A stretch of 5,253 bases of DNA. Source: an uncultured Eubacteriales bacterium. GTDB lineage: Bacteria; Bacillota; Clostridia; UBA1381. Each line of letters starts with the position of its first letter. The stretch's first letter is position 1. The notes beneath the pieces are model-generated. The model had not been told where the DNA came from. It did no database searches and worked only from the letters and a program-made list of their open reading frames with translations. The stretch covers positions 1-5,253 of the forward strand of contig USPO01000137.1 of NCBI GenBank assembly GCA_900556575.1, written 5' to 3'. Shown here one piece after another: positions 1 through 5,253 of the stretch. The position numbers were made by a program, and so were the translations under genes.

Positions 1-17
1 CTATCATACCATGCCAT
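1..17 (-). CDS. 5' end of an unidentified gene, cut by the window edge
   Basis: Only the first five codons (M-A-W-Y-D) and two further bases are present, so the product cannot be identified. The start is supported by a perfect AGGAGG Shine-Dalgarno sequence at 25-30, seven bases upstream of the ATG at 15-17. The gene is co-directional with glyA and lies 92 bases downstream of the glyA stop. A small stem-loop in its leader pairs 44-49 with 57-62, with one G-U pair on the minus strand. It may be transcribed from the candidate promoter at 63-90 or by readthrough from glyA. Confidence 0.6.
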
Positions 18-62
18 TATTCTTCCTCCTAATATCTTTATTACAGCCGATTTTTACAGCTG

Positions 63-90
63 ATTATATAGTTAAAGGGGATGCTTTAAA
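63..90 (-). promoter_or_regulatory. candidate promoter for the partial downstream gene
   Basis: A perfect TATAAT (63-68, minus strand) lies 16 bases from a TTTAAA -35-like element (85-90, four of six consensus bases). The predicted start near 56 falls about 40 bases before the ATG at 17. The -35 lies in the loop of the glyA hairpin. In such AT-rich DNA a chance match is quite possible. Confidence 0.35.
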
Positions 91-104
91 CAGCTATCCC
101 CTTT
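74..104 (-). terminator. stem-loop after glyA, probable transcription terminator
   Basis: A perfect 9-base-pair stem, AAAGGGGAT (74-82) with ATCCCCTTT (96-104), encloses a 13-base loop just after the glyA stop codon. On the minus strand the stem is followed by a mixed AT tract (AACTATATAATC), not a clean U-run. Termination may therefore be incomplete, allowing some readthrough into the next gene. Confidence 0.5.
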
Positions 105-109
105 CCAAA

Positions 110-1357
110 TTAATCTTCGTATAACGGATACTTAGCACAAAGTGCGGCAACTCTCTTTGCTGCCTCTTCCTTGTTTGCCTCATAATCCTTTAATGTAAGA
201 CCGATAATCTTACCTACCTCAACAAGATCCTCTTCCTTAAATCCTCTTGTTGTAACAGCAGCTGTACCGAGTCTTAAACCGCTTGTAACAAACGGCTTCT
301 GTGTATCAAACGGAATAGCATTCTTGTTTACTGTGATACCTATTTCATCAAGCATTTTTTCTGCTTCCTTACCTGTATTAACCTTCATACCTGTAAGGTC
401 AACAAGCATAAGATGATTGTCCGTACCGCCCGAAACAAGCTTGAATCCCTCTTCTAAAAGCTGACCTGCAAGAGCCTGTGCGTTCTTTCTGATCTGCTTT
501 GCATAATCCTTAAATTCCGGCTTTAATGCCTCGCCTAAGCAAACTGCCTTTGCTGTAATTGTATGCATGAGCGGACCGCCCTGTATTCCCGGGAATATAG
601 CCTTATTGATTTTCTTTGCTATTTCCTCATCGTTTGTAAGGATAAGACCGCCTCTCGGACCTCTTAATGTCTTATGAGTTGTTGTTGTAACAACATCTGC
701 ATACGGAACCGGTGACGGATGCTCACCGCCGGCTACAAGACCTGCAATATGAGCCATATCTACCATGAATATCGCTCCGACCTCTTTTGCAATTGCCGCA
801 AATTTTTCAAAATCAATAACTCTCGGATATGCCGATGCACCCGCTAAAATAAGCTTCGGCTTACACTCTAAAGCAATTCTCCTTACCTCATCATAATCAA
901 TAAGATTTGTATCCTCTGTTACACCGTAAGGAACAATGTTCCAATACTTACCCGACATATTGACCGGTGAACCATGGCTTAAATGTCCGCCGTGAGCAAG
1001 GCTCATTGAAAGTACTGTATCGCCCGGTGTGAGAAGAGCAAAGAATACAGCCATATTAGCCTGTGCACCCGAATGAGGCTGAACATTTGCATATTTAGCT
1101 CCAAAAAGCTCTTTTGCACGTTCAATTGCAATCGTTTCAACAACATCAACGTGTTCGCAGCCGCCATAATAACGCTTGCCCGGATAACCTTCGGCATACT
1201 TATTTGTAAGTGTTGTACCGTTAGCTTCCATTACTGTCTCGGATACAAAGTTCTCCGATGCAATAAGTTCAATCTTGTTACGCTGTCTGTTTGTTTCATC
1301 CATTACAGCAGCATAGATTTCCGGATCGTTTTCCTTTAAAAGTGTGTAATCCTTCAT
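110..1357 (-). CDS. glyA: serine hydroxymethyltransferase
   Basis: This cytosolic PLP enzyme interconverts serine plus tetrahydrofolate with glycine plus 5,10-methylenetetrahydrofolate. It feeds one-carbon units to purine, thymidylate and methionine synthesis. The protein has 415 residues, the usual length for bacterial SHMT. Family motifs occur in order: IELIASENFVSE (29-40), NKYAEGYPGKRYYGGCE (52-68), the PLP-contacting VDMAHIAGL (199-207), the Schiff-base site TTTTHKTLRGPRGG with Lys229 (224-237), and SGLRLGTAA with the substrate-carboxylate Arg362. No key residue is missing. The ATG start has AGGAGG (1366-1371) eight bases upstream. It is a single-gene transcript or the end of a dus-glyA unit, with its own promoter at 1419-1447. 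G+C in one counted line (481-540) is 43%, well above the genes at 2609-4527. Identification is secure. Confidence 0.98.
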   Translation of the reverse strand: MKDYTLLKENDPEIYAAVMDETNRQRNKIELIASENFVSETVMEANGTTLTNKYAEGYPGKRYYGGCEHVDVVETIAIERAKELFGAKYANVQPHSGAQANMAVFFALLTPGDTVLSMSLAHGGHLSHGSPVNMSGKYWNIVPYGVTEDTNLIDYDEVRRIALECKPKLILAGASAYPRVIDFEKFAAIAKEVGAIFMVDMAHIAGLVAGGEHPSPVPYADVVTTTTHKTLRGPRGGLILTNDEEIAKKINKAIFPGIQGGPLMHTITAKAVCLGEALKPEFKDYAKQIRKNAQALAGQLLEEGFKLVSGGTDNHLMLVDLTGMKVNTGKEAEKMLDEIGITVNKNAIPFDTQKPFVTSGLRLGTAAVTTRGFKEEDLVEVGKIIGLTLKDYEANKEEAAKRVAALCAKYPLYED

Positions 1358-1418
1358 TATTTTTTCCTCCTAAAATAAGAAATACTTAATAAAAAGCAAT
1401 CTATTTTTTTATAGGTAT

Positions 1419-1447
1419 ATTATACACGAAAATGAAATTATTTGCAA
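1419..1447 (-). promoter_or_regulatory. sigma-A type promoter of glyA
   Basis: On the minus strand TTGCAA (1442-1447) is followed after exactly 17 bases by a perfect TATAAT (1419-1424). The predicted start near 1412 leaves a leader of about 55 bases before the AGGAGG and ATG, which is too short for a known riboswitch class. The position between dus and glyA argues that glyA can be transcribed independently. Confidence 0.7.
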
Positions 1448-1496
1448 GACTTTTTTCAAATTTCGTATATTATTTCACTAATTATTTTGATATTTT

Positions 1497-2423
1497 TTAA
1501 TTTAGTTCGGGCAAAAGCTTTGCCGCCGCTATAAAATCCGCTATTTTATTAGCTTTTTTCATCTTTTTTGCAATTTTCTTTTCCTCCGGAAAGTTCCAAA
1601 GCATATATATCCAAAGACCTTTCAATTTATGCAGCGTGAAGGTTTCAGACCTAACAAGTTTATGATATTCTTCGGCAAAGACTTCGGTAAACTCTACAAG
1701 CTCCCTTGTTTCCAAACGTTTTCCGCCCTTTATTTCTCTGAATATAGCCGGATTTGCAATCGCCCCCCTGCCTATCATAACGGAGCTTAAATCGTGATAT
1801 TTCTCTGTTATTTTGTTATAATCTTCAACCGTAAATATATTTCCGTTGTAGCACAGTCTGTTTTTTGAATTTTCATAAATATATGAAAATACCTCATCAT
1901 TCGGCACACCCTCATAAAATGCCTCTCTTGTCCTCGGATGCACCATAAGCTCGGAAATCGGATAATCATTATATATTCTTAAAATGTCTTCCGCCTCATC
2001 CGGAGACTCGTATCCTATACGGGTTTTTACAGATATTTTTAATTCACTTCTGTCAAATACCTCTTTCAAAAAATTATCGAGTCTGTCAAGCTCTCTCAAA
2101 AGTCCAGCACCTCTGAATTTTTTCACAACCATAGGAAAAGGGCAGCCCGCATTTATATTTATTTCATCATAGCCGTATACCTTTATTTTCTTCTCAAAGT
2201 TCATGAATGCTTCCGCATCATTTGAAAGAATTTGCACCTTTATCGGTATTCCTTCATTATTTTCCGGCAAAATATCTTTTAAATGTCTCGGCGATATTTT
2301 TTCCTCCCTCATCGGGCATATAAACGGTGCGTAATATTCATCGCATCCTCCGAACATTTTATAATGAACCTGTCTGTATGTATATTGTGTAAGTCCCTCC
2401 ATCGGGGCAAAATATAATTTCAT
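1497..2423 (-). CDS. dus: tRNA-dihydrouridine synthase
   Basis: An FMN-dependent, NAD(P)H-using enzyme that reduces specific uridines in tRNA to dihydrouridine. The 308-residue protein shows the Dus TIM-barrel motifs: APMEGLTQYTYR (6-17) at the first strand, where FMN binds; NAGCPFPMVVKKFRGAGLL (91-109) with the likely catalytic Cys94; VKTRIGY (132-138); HPRTREAFYEG (162-172); and the FMN-phosphate segment NGNIF (193-197) with MIGRGAIANPAIF (216-228). The C-terminal 70 or so residues fit the helical tRNA-binding domain. AGGGAG (2430-2435) lies six bases before the ATG, and a second ATG at 2425-2427 is out of frame. Which uridine it modifies and which Dus subgroup it belongs to cannot be read from the sequence, so only the generic symbol is given. 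It has its own promoter, and no clear hairpin terminator separates it from glyA. Confidence 0.93.
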   Translation of the reverse strand: MKLYFAPMEGLTQYTYRQVHYKMFGGCDEYYAPFICPMREEKISPRHLKDILPENNEGIPIKVQILSNDAEAFMNFEKKIKVYGYDEININAGCPFPMVVKKFRGAGLLRELDRLDNFLKEVFDRSELKISVKTRIGYESPDEAEDILRIYNDYPISELMVHPRTREAFYEGVPNDEVFSYIYENSKNRLCYNGNIFTVEDYNKITEKYHDLSSVMIGRGAIANPAIFREIKGGKRLETRELVEFTEVFAEEYHKLVRSETFTLHKLKGLWIYMLWNFPEEKKIAKKMKKANKIADFIAAAKLLPELN

Positions 2424-2450
2424 TCATTTCTCCCTTTCGTGTTTTTATAT

Positions 2451-2479
2451 ATTCTACCACGATTTAGTTCAAAGGTCAA
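2451..2479 (-). promoter_or_regulatory. sigma-A type promoter of the dus gene
   Basis: On the minus strand TTGACC (2474-2479) and TAGAAT (2451-2456) are separated by exactly 17 bases. Each differs from consensus at one position. The predicted start near 2444 gives a leader of about 20 bases ending in AGGGAG and the ATG. This makes dus independent of the accessory operon upstream. Confidence 0.75.
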
Positions 2480-2608
2480 CCCCAAAATATATGATTTATG
2501 AAAAGTTGTAATTAATTCAAACATAGATTTTTTTCAAATTCCAGCACAGTTAAATTAACGAACCCTAAAATCATAAATTTCATCTATAATCTATTTTAAT
2601 AAAAAATA

Positions 2609-3853
2609 TTAGTCAGGTATATATAATCGTTTATATTCTCTTGACGCAAACTGATCTGTCATTCCTGAAATATGGTCACAAATTACTCTAATAAAATAAG
2701 GATCTTTTTGTAATTCCTCATCTTTCATATTTATTCTATTAAAATCTGAGCCTATTTCATTAAAATATCTTATTAATATATAATCAGGTAATTGCTTAGG
2801 ATGCTTATAAAAAGCTTTAAACAATTGCGTAATAACATATTCAGATTTAGAATCTGCTACACTTATTATATCTGACATAATTACTTTATCTCTTAATTTG
2901 TCGTATACATCTTTTGCTTGTCCCTCTATTTCTTTAGAAAATTTAATACAAGATTTATTTATACAATTACTTTTTTCAATAAAATTAGGTTTATACCTAT
3001 CGATATAATCTTTAATAAGTGGCTTTGATGTTTGTATAATGTCTCTTATCAAAAGATCTATATAATCATGTATAACTATATTTCGTATTTGAGAAGTAGG
3101 ATCTATTGGAAACATTGCTCTATAATCATTAATACCTCTTTTTTTTAGTATTTTTTTTATAATTCCAAATTCAATAACATCATCAATAGAAATAATTTTA
3201 CTTCTCACACTATCTTCAAGATCATGTGTATATTGCGCAATTTCATCAGCCATTGCGACAACTTGTCCCTCAAAAGTAAACGACGATGGATTATCCAAAT
3301 CCATATTAGAATAATCATTATTACTATGCTGAATCACCTTTCCATTCTCTTTTATTTTTGTATGCTTTATAATTCCCTCACGTACAGCAAGTGTTAAGTT
3401 TATTCCGTTATAATCAGAACATCTAGTTTCAATTTTATCAACAACGCACAAAGACTGAAGATTATGTTTAAAACCATCTTTTTGATTATCTATTTCTTTT
3501 ATAGATTTTCCTACAAGTATATTATTAAGAGTACGTTCACCTATATGACCATACGGTGTATGCCCTAAATCATGTCCAAGAGCAATAGCTTCTATTAATT
3601 CATCATTTAATTTCAAAGCTTTTCCTATAGATCTTGCAATCTGAGATACTTCAAGTGTATGTGTAAGTCTATTTCGATAATGATCTCCAAGATTGGAATT
3701 GAATATTTGAGTTTTATGCATTAAACGTCTAAATGCCCTTGAATGCATTATTCTATCTCTATCTCTTTGAAATGGCCCCCTTATATCGTCATCCAATTCG
3801 TTATGAACTCTTTTGGTAAGAATTGTATTTTTATAATTTATGTCATATATCAT
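2609..3853 (-). CDS. HD-domain dGTPase-like deoxynucleoside triphosphate triphosphohydrolase
   Basis: Family members hydrolyse dGTP (or other dNTPs) to the nucleoside and triphosphate. Some protect bacteria from phages by draining the dNTP pool. Motifs of this family are clear in the 414-residue protein: RDRDRIMHSRAFRRLMHKTQIF (30-51), the HD metal ligands His65 (NRLTHTLEV), His94-Asp95 (GHDLGHTPYGH) and Asp203 (MADEIAQYTHD). The metal site therefore looks intact and the enzyme is probably active. The start overlaps the stop of the upstream gene by four bases (ATGA, 3850-3853), and AGGAGG (3863-3868) lies nine bases upstream, so translation is probably coupled. The counted line 3001-3060 has 27% G+C against 40-43% in glyA and dus, consistent with acquisition. 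It could instead be an ordinary housekeeping dgt, but the coupling to an unknown protein and the array nearby favour a defence role. No convincing terminator follows it. Confidence 0.88.
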   Translation of the reverse strand: MIYDINYKNTILTKRVHNELDDDIRGPFQRDRDRIMHSRAFRRLMHKTQIFNSNLGDHYRNRLTHTLEVSQIARSIGKALKLNDELIEAIALGHDLGHTPYGHIGERTLNNILVGKSIKEIDNQKDGFKHNLQSLCVVDKIETRCSDYNGINLTLAVREGIIKHTKIKENGKVIQHSNNDYSNMDLDNPSSFTFEGQVVAMADEIAQYTHDLEDSVRSKIISIDDVIEFGIIKKILKKRGINDYRAMFPIDPTSQIRNIVIHDYIDLLIRDIIQTSKPLIKDYIDRYKPNFIEKSNCINKSCIKFSKEIEGQAKDVYDKLRDKVIMSDIISVADSKSEYVITQLFKAFYKHPKQLPDYILIRYFNEIGSDFNRINMKDEELQKDPYFIRVICDHISGMTDQFASREYKRLYIPD

Positions 3854-4527
3854 ATTTTGTGCCCTCCTAAATCAAAATGCATCTTTAGTTTATTTGAATC
3901 ATTGTAATATTTCCAAAATGAATCAAATAAACTATAATCTCTTATTTTAAAAGAAACTTCTAAACCAATAGTTTTAATTTGTGTTAAAATTGATTGATAA
4001 GCCGCATCAAACAAACTATTATTCTCTTTTTGAGGATCTGATATTACTATTTTCTTAAGATAATCAAAAGAAAGTGGTCTATGTTGTTCCCTAAGAGTGA
4101 TATGCTGTCCAAAATCTCTAGGTTTGTAACCAGAAGAAATTTCTCGAATATCAAGAAAATATTTGTCTGCATCTATATCAGAAATTTTCCACTTATCCGG
4201 ATTTTTTTTTGTAATTTTGATGGATCCCTCTGGTAATGTATCAAGAACATCAATTTTATATACAAACAACACAGGCCCATATGTGCTTTTTCCTGTGATT
4301 TTTTGTATTTCCACAGAATCGAAAAATACATCATAAAAAATTCCATATTTTTTATCTTGATAATCTGTATACTGTGGCGTCTGTGGAAGCCCCATATCAA
4401 TACAAAGACCTCTTGATAGTAAACCACCACTTTTAAGAAACGATAATGATGTTTCAACAGTATTTGCATGATATAACTGATTAACATTATTTTTAATTAA
4501 AACCTGTTTTATCTCTAAATTTGTCAT
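3850..4527 (-). CDS. unidentified protein, possibly ADP-ribosyltransferase-like (DarT-like), first gene of the operon
   Basis: I do not firmly recognise this 225-residue soluble protein. Its N-terminal stretch LYHANTVETSLSFLKSGGLLSRG (18-40) resembles the NAD-binding start of DarT/KptA-type ADP-ribosyltransferase folds, where a histidine in a Y-H-x-T-like motif precedes a helix and a G-L-L-S-R-type turn. A later segment, GQHITLREQHRPLSFDYLKKIVISD (140-164), could be the final strand region holding a catalytic glutamate, with Glu147 as candidate. The alignment there is uncertain. There is no signal peptide or membrane segment. The ATG has GAGGA (4537-4541) nine bases upstream; an earlier ATG at 4533-4535 runs into a stop after two codons. 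The DarG antitoxin expected next to a true DarT is absent. Instead the gene overlaps the dGTPase-like gene by four bases. Its promoter is perfect consensus and is matched by spacers of the adjacent array. A toxin or defence effector is inferred, not shown. The counted line 4021-4080 has 27% G+C. Confidence 0.85.
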   Translation of the reverse strand: MTNLEIKQVLIKNNVNQLYHANTVETSLSFLKSGGLLSRGLCIDMGLPQTPQYTDYQDKKYGIFYDVFFDSVEIQKITGKSTYGPVLFVYKIDVLDTLPEGSIKITKKNPDKWKISDIDADKYFLDIREISSGYKPRDFGQHITLREQHRPLSFDYLKKIVISDPQKENNSLFDAAYQSILTQIKTIGLEVSFKIRDYSLFDSFWKYYNDSNKLKMHFDLGGHKI

Positions 4528-4569
4528 TATTCCATATCCTCGTATAATATATTTTTTACTTATGATTAC

Positions 4570-4598
4570 ATTATATCATTATTATTTTTATTTGTCAA
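4570..4598 (-). promoter_or_regulatory. perfect consensus sigma-A promoter of the ART-like/dGTPase operon
   Basis: On the minus strand TTGACA (4593-4598), a 17-base spacer and TATAAT (4570-4575) all match consensus, with an added TGn extension before the -10. It is the strongest promoter in the window. The predicted start near 4563 leaves a leader of about 36 bases carrying GAGGA. Such a promoter ahead of a possible toxin would need a dedicated repressor. No repressor gene is present, but the array spacers match this site. Confidence 0.9.
4574..4596 (-). promoter_or_regulatory. protospacer-like target of the array within the operon promoter
   Basis: Read on the minus strand from 4596, the promoter matches the start of the 23-base array spacers at 18 of the first 19 positions (GACAAATAAAA exact, one mismatch at 12, then TAATAAT exact). 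Positions 20-22 mismatch. The target runs from inside the -35 hexamer to the first two bases of the -10. A bound Cascade would therefore cover the RNA polymerase site. The three bases on the PAM side are CTT (4597-4599), pyrimidine-rich like the usual type I-C TTC but not identical. The same side of the array copies reads AAT, so self and target differ. Confidence 0.65.
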
Positions 4599-4599
4599 G

Positions 4600-4763
4600 T
4601 CTTTTTTATATATTTAAATACTATTTACAATATCTTTAAATACATTTATTTTACTCATATAATAGTATTATTTGTAATTTGTATTAAAACAGTAATTTAA
4701 CTAAAAAAAACATATGATTATCATTATTCTTCACTCTTTATAAAATATTAAATTATTTCCATC
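4600..4763. other. AT-rich gene-free stretch between the operon promoter and the array
   Basis: No gene or RNA is recognisable here. It contains a perfect 9-base inverted repeat, AATACTATT (4617-4625) and AATAGTATT (4661-4669), whose arms are 35 bases apart. It also contains an A8 run (4703-4710, a U-run on the minus strand) next to the palindrome ATGATTATCAT (4714-4724). On the minus strand the palindrome plus the U-run could act as a weak stop for array transcripts before they reach the operon promoter. The evidence is slight. Confidence 0.4.
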
Positions 4764-4797
4764 ATTTAAACTTATTCCTCTCTTTACGAGGTAAAAT
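4764..4797 (-). repeat. highly degenerate copy of the array repeat, likely array end
   Basis: With one inserted base this stretch agrees with about 20 of 33 positions of the array repeat, including the core CCTC/CGAGG hairpin bases and a TTT..AACT start. It begins 66 bases before the first clear repeat, almost exactly one type I-C repeat-plus-spacer step (67 elsewhere in this array). In crRNA orientation it is the leader-distal end, where terminal repeats commonly decay. The similarity could be partly chance. Confidence 0.45.
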
Positions 4798-4829
4798 ATA
4801 AAAAAATATACAAGGGGACGATCCTATAA

Positions 4830-5030
4830 ACTTCAACTCACACGCCTCTTTCGAGGCGTAACTCAGATTATTAATTTTATTTGTCATTTCAACTCACACG
4901 TCTCTTTCGAGGCGCGACTCGGATTATTAATTTTATTTGTCATTTCAACTCACACGCCTCTTTCGAGGCGCGACTCGGATTATTAATTTTATTTGTCATT
5001 TCAACTCACACACCTCTTTCGAGATGTGAC
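4830..5030 (-). repeat. 56-base tandem repeat: three repeat-spacer units plus a closing repeat
   Basis: Units begin exactly 56 bases apart (4830, 4886, 4942, 4998), each being a 33-base CRISPR-like repeat and a 23-base spacer. The spacers at 4919-4941 and 4975-4997 are identical. The one at 4863-4885 differs by a single base, outside the 19-base part that matches the operon promoter. The repeats have meanwhile drifted by one to four bases each. This suggests duplication of one regulatory crRNA unit, with the guide core unchanged while the repeats varied. Confidence 0.85.
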
Positions 5031-5100
5031 AAAACAGCGTTATGTGAATTTTGGGTACTAATGTACTTCATCTCACACATTTCTTATAAGGTATCACTTA

Positions 5101-5109
5101 ATTATAACA
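5101..5109 (-). promoter_or_regulatory. candidate extended -10 promoter for the promoter-matching crRNAs
   Basis: On the minus strand TGTTATAAT (TGn plus a perfect -10) lies between two degenerate repeats. The predicted start near 5094 would be at the very edge of the repeat at 5065-5097, so the transcript would run straight through the tandem units toward 4830. No acceptable -35 lies 16-18 bases upstream. A TTGACA at 5116-5121 is only nine bases away, so activity would rest on the extended -10. Confidence 0.35.
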
Positions 5110-5253
5110 TATTAATGTCAACAAACACATACACCGCTTGTGAGACACGACTTATCTTTGATTGCAAGTTCCGGCATCTAAGTTTATTTCAACTCACACA
5201 TCCCTTGCAAGGCTCAGACGACTTTTGTCAAGTTAATTTTATCATTTATTTTA

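Larger units (their letters stand above)
4830..5222 (-). CRISPR. small, partly decayed type I-C-like CRISPR array
   Basis: Seven repeat copies start at 4830, 4886, 4942, 4998, 5065, 5119 and 5186. The copy at 4942-4974 serves as the 33-base consensus. On the minus strand it begins GTCGCGCC and ends GTGTGAGTTGAAAT, the pattern of type I-C repeats, with an 8-base-pair stem closed by a GAAA tetraloop. The four copies at 4830-5030 are good (29 to 33 identities). Those at 5065, 5119 and 5186 are degenerate, though the last keeps the terminal 14 bases exactly. Spacers are 23, 23, 23, 34, 21 and 34 bases. The two 34-base spacers are unique and typical in size. The three 23-base spacers are nearly identical, which is not normal for an adaptive array. 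The repeat orientation implies transcription toward the operon. No cas gene is in the window. The 31 bases after the last repeat may be the start of a further spacer. Confidence 0.75.

Noticed and set aside
1358..1411. Riboswitch or other cis-regulatory RNA ahead of glyA (for example a glycine or folate sensor)
   Set aside because: The leader is only about 55 bases, AT-rich, and has no conserved core or stable helices.
2549..2559. GTTAAATTAAC palindrome as an operator for dus
   Set aside because: It is a short AT palindrome about 70 bases upstream of the dus -35 with no second copy, so there is too little to call it an operator.
4658..4663. TATAAT on the plus strand with TTTAAA 17 bases upstream, as a rightward promoter toward the array
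   Set aside because: The -35 is weak, the DNA is nearly all A and T, no plus-strand gene follows, and the repeat orientation and most stem changes point to minus-strand transcription.
4574..4997. Ordinary self-targeting spacer acquired by accident
   Set aside because: Not excluded, but less likely. The spacers are 23 bases, only 19 positions are involved, one mismatch sits at a tolerated position, the site is exactly a promoter, and three copies keep the same core. Accidental full-length self-targets would be expected to kill or be lost.
4830..5030. Reading the 56-base tandem as a plain satellite or REP-like hairpin repeat with no link to CRISPR
   Set aside because: Repeat length, the GTTGAAAT end, the GAAA-capped stem, and the neighbouring copies with exact 34-base spacers fit type I-C repeats better. 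The spacer match to the promoter is also unexplained by a plain repeat.
5226..5231. TTGACA on the minus strand beside the last repeat, as an array promoter
   Set aside because: No -10-like hexamer occurs 16-18 bases downstream. The bases there are inside the repeat hairpin and read GCAAGG.

Overview
The window looks like a low-GC Bacillota chromosome, probably class Clostridia. Every gene is on the minus strand. Ribosome-binding sites are strong AGGAGG types, promoters are close to the sigma-A consensus, and the intergenic DNA is very AT-rich. The species cannot be named from the sequence alone.

Two zones can be told apart. Positions 1-2460 are housekeeping: the first codons of an unidentified gene (1-17), glyA (serine hydroxymethyltransferase, 110-1357) and a tRNA-dihydrouridine synthase (1497-2423). 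The latter two have their own promoters. One 60-base line counted in each of these genes gives 43% and 40% G+C. Positions 2609-5253 look like accessory DNA, with 27% G+C in sampled lines of both genes. They hold a two-gene operon with a 4-base overlap: a 225-residue protein that may have an ADP-ribosyltransferase-like (DarT-like) fold, then a 414-residue HD-domain deoxyguanosinetriphosphate triphosphohydrolase-like protein. Upstream is a decayed CRISPR-like array of type I-C-like 33-base repeats, read on the minus strand.

The main discovery candidate links these last elements. Three consecutive array spacers are nearly identical and unusually short (23 bases). In crRNA orientation, their first 19 bases match the promoter of the two-gene operon at 18 of 19 positions. 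The match covers the -35/-10 spacer of a perfect consensus promoter. The first 11 bases (seed) match exactly. The single mismatch is at position 12, one of the every-sixth positions that type I effector complexes tolerate. This is the layout of a CRISPR-repressed toxin or backup-defence locus, as in the published CreT/CreA systems. Here the controlled module would be an ART-like protein plus a dGTPase-like enzyme. A plausible reading is that an intact type I-C Cascade, loaded with these crRNAs, silences the operon. Loss or inhibition of Cascade would then release it. The sequence match is directly visible. The silencing mechanism and the toxicity are inference, and no cas genes lie in the window.
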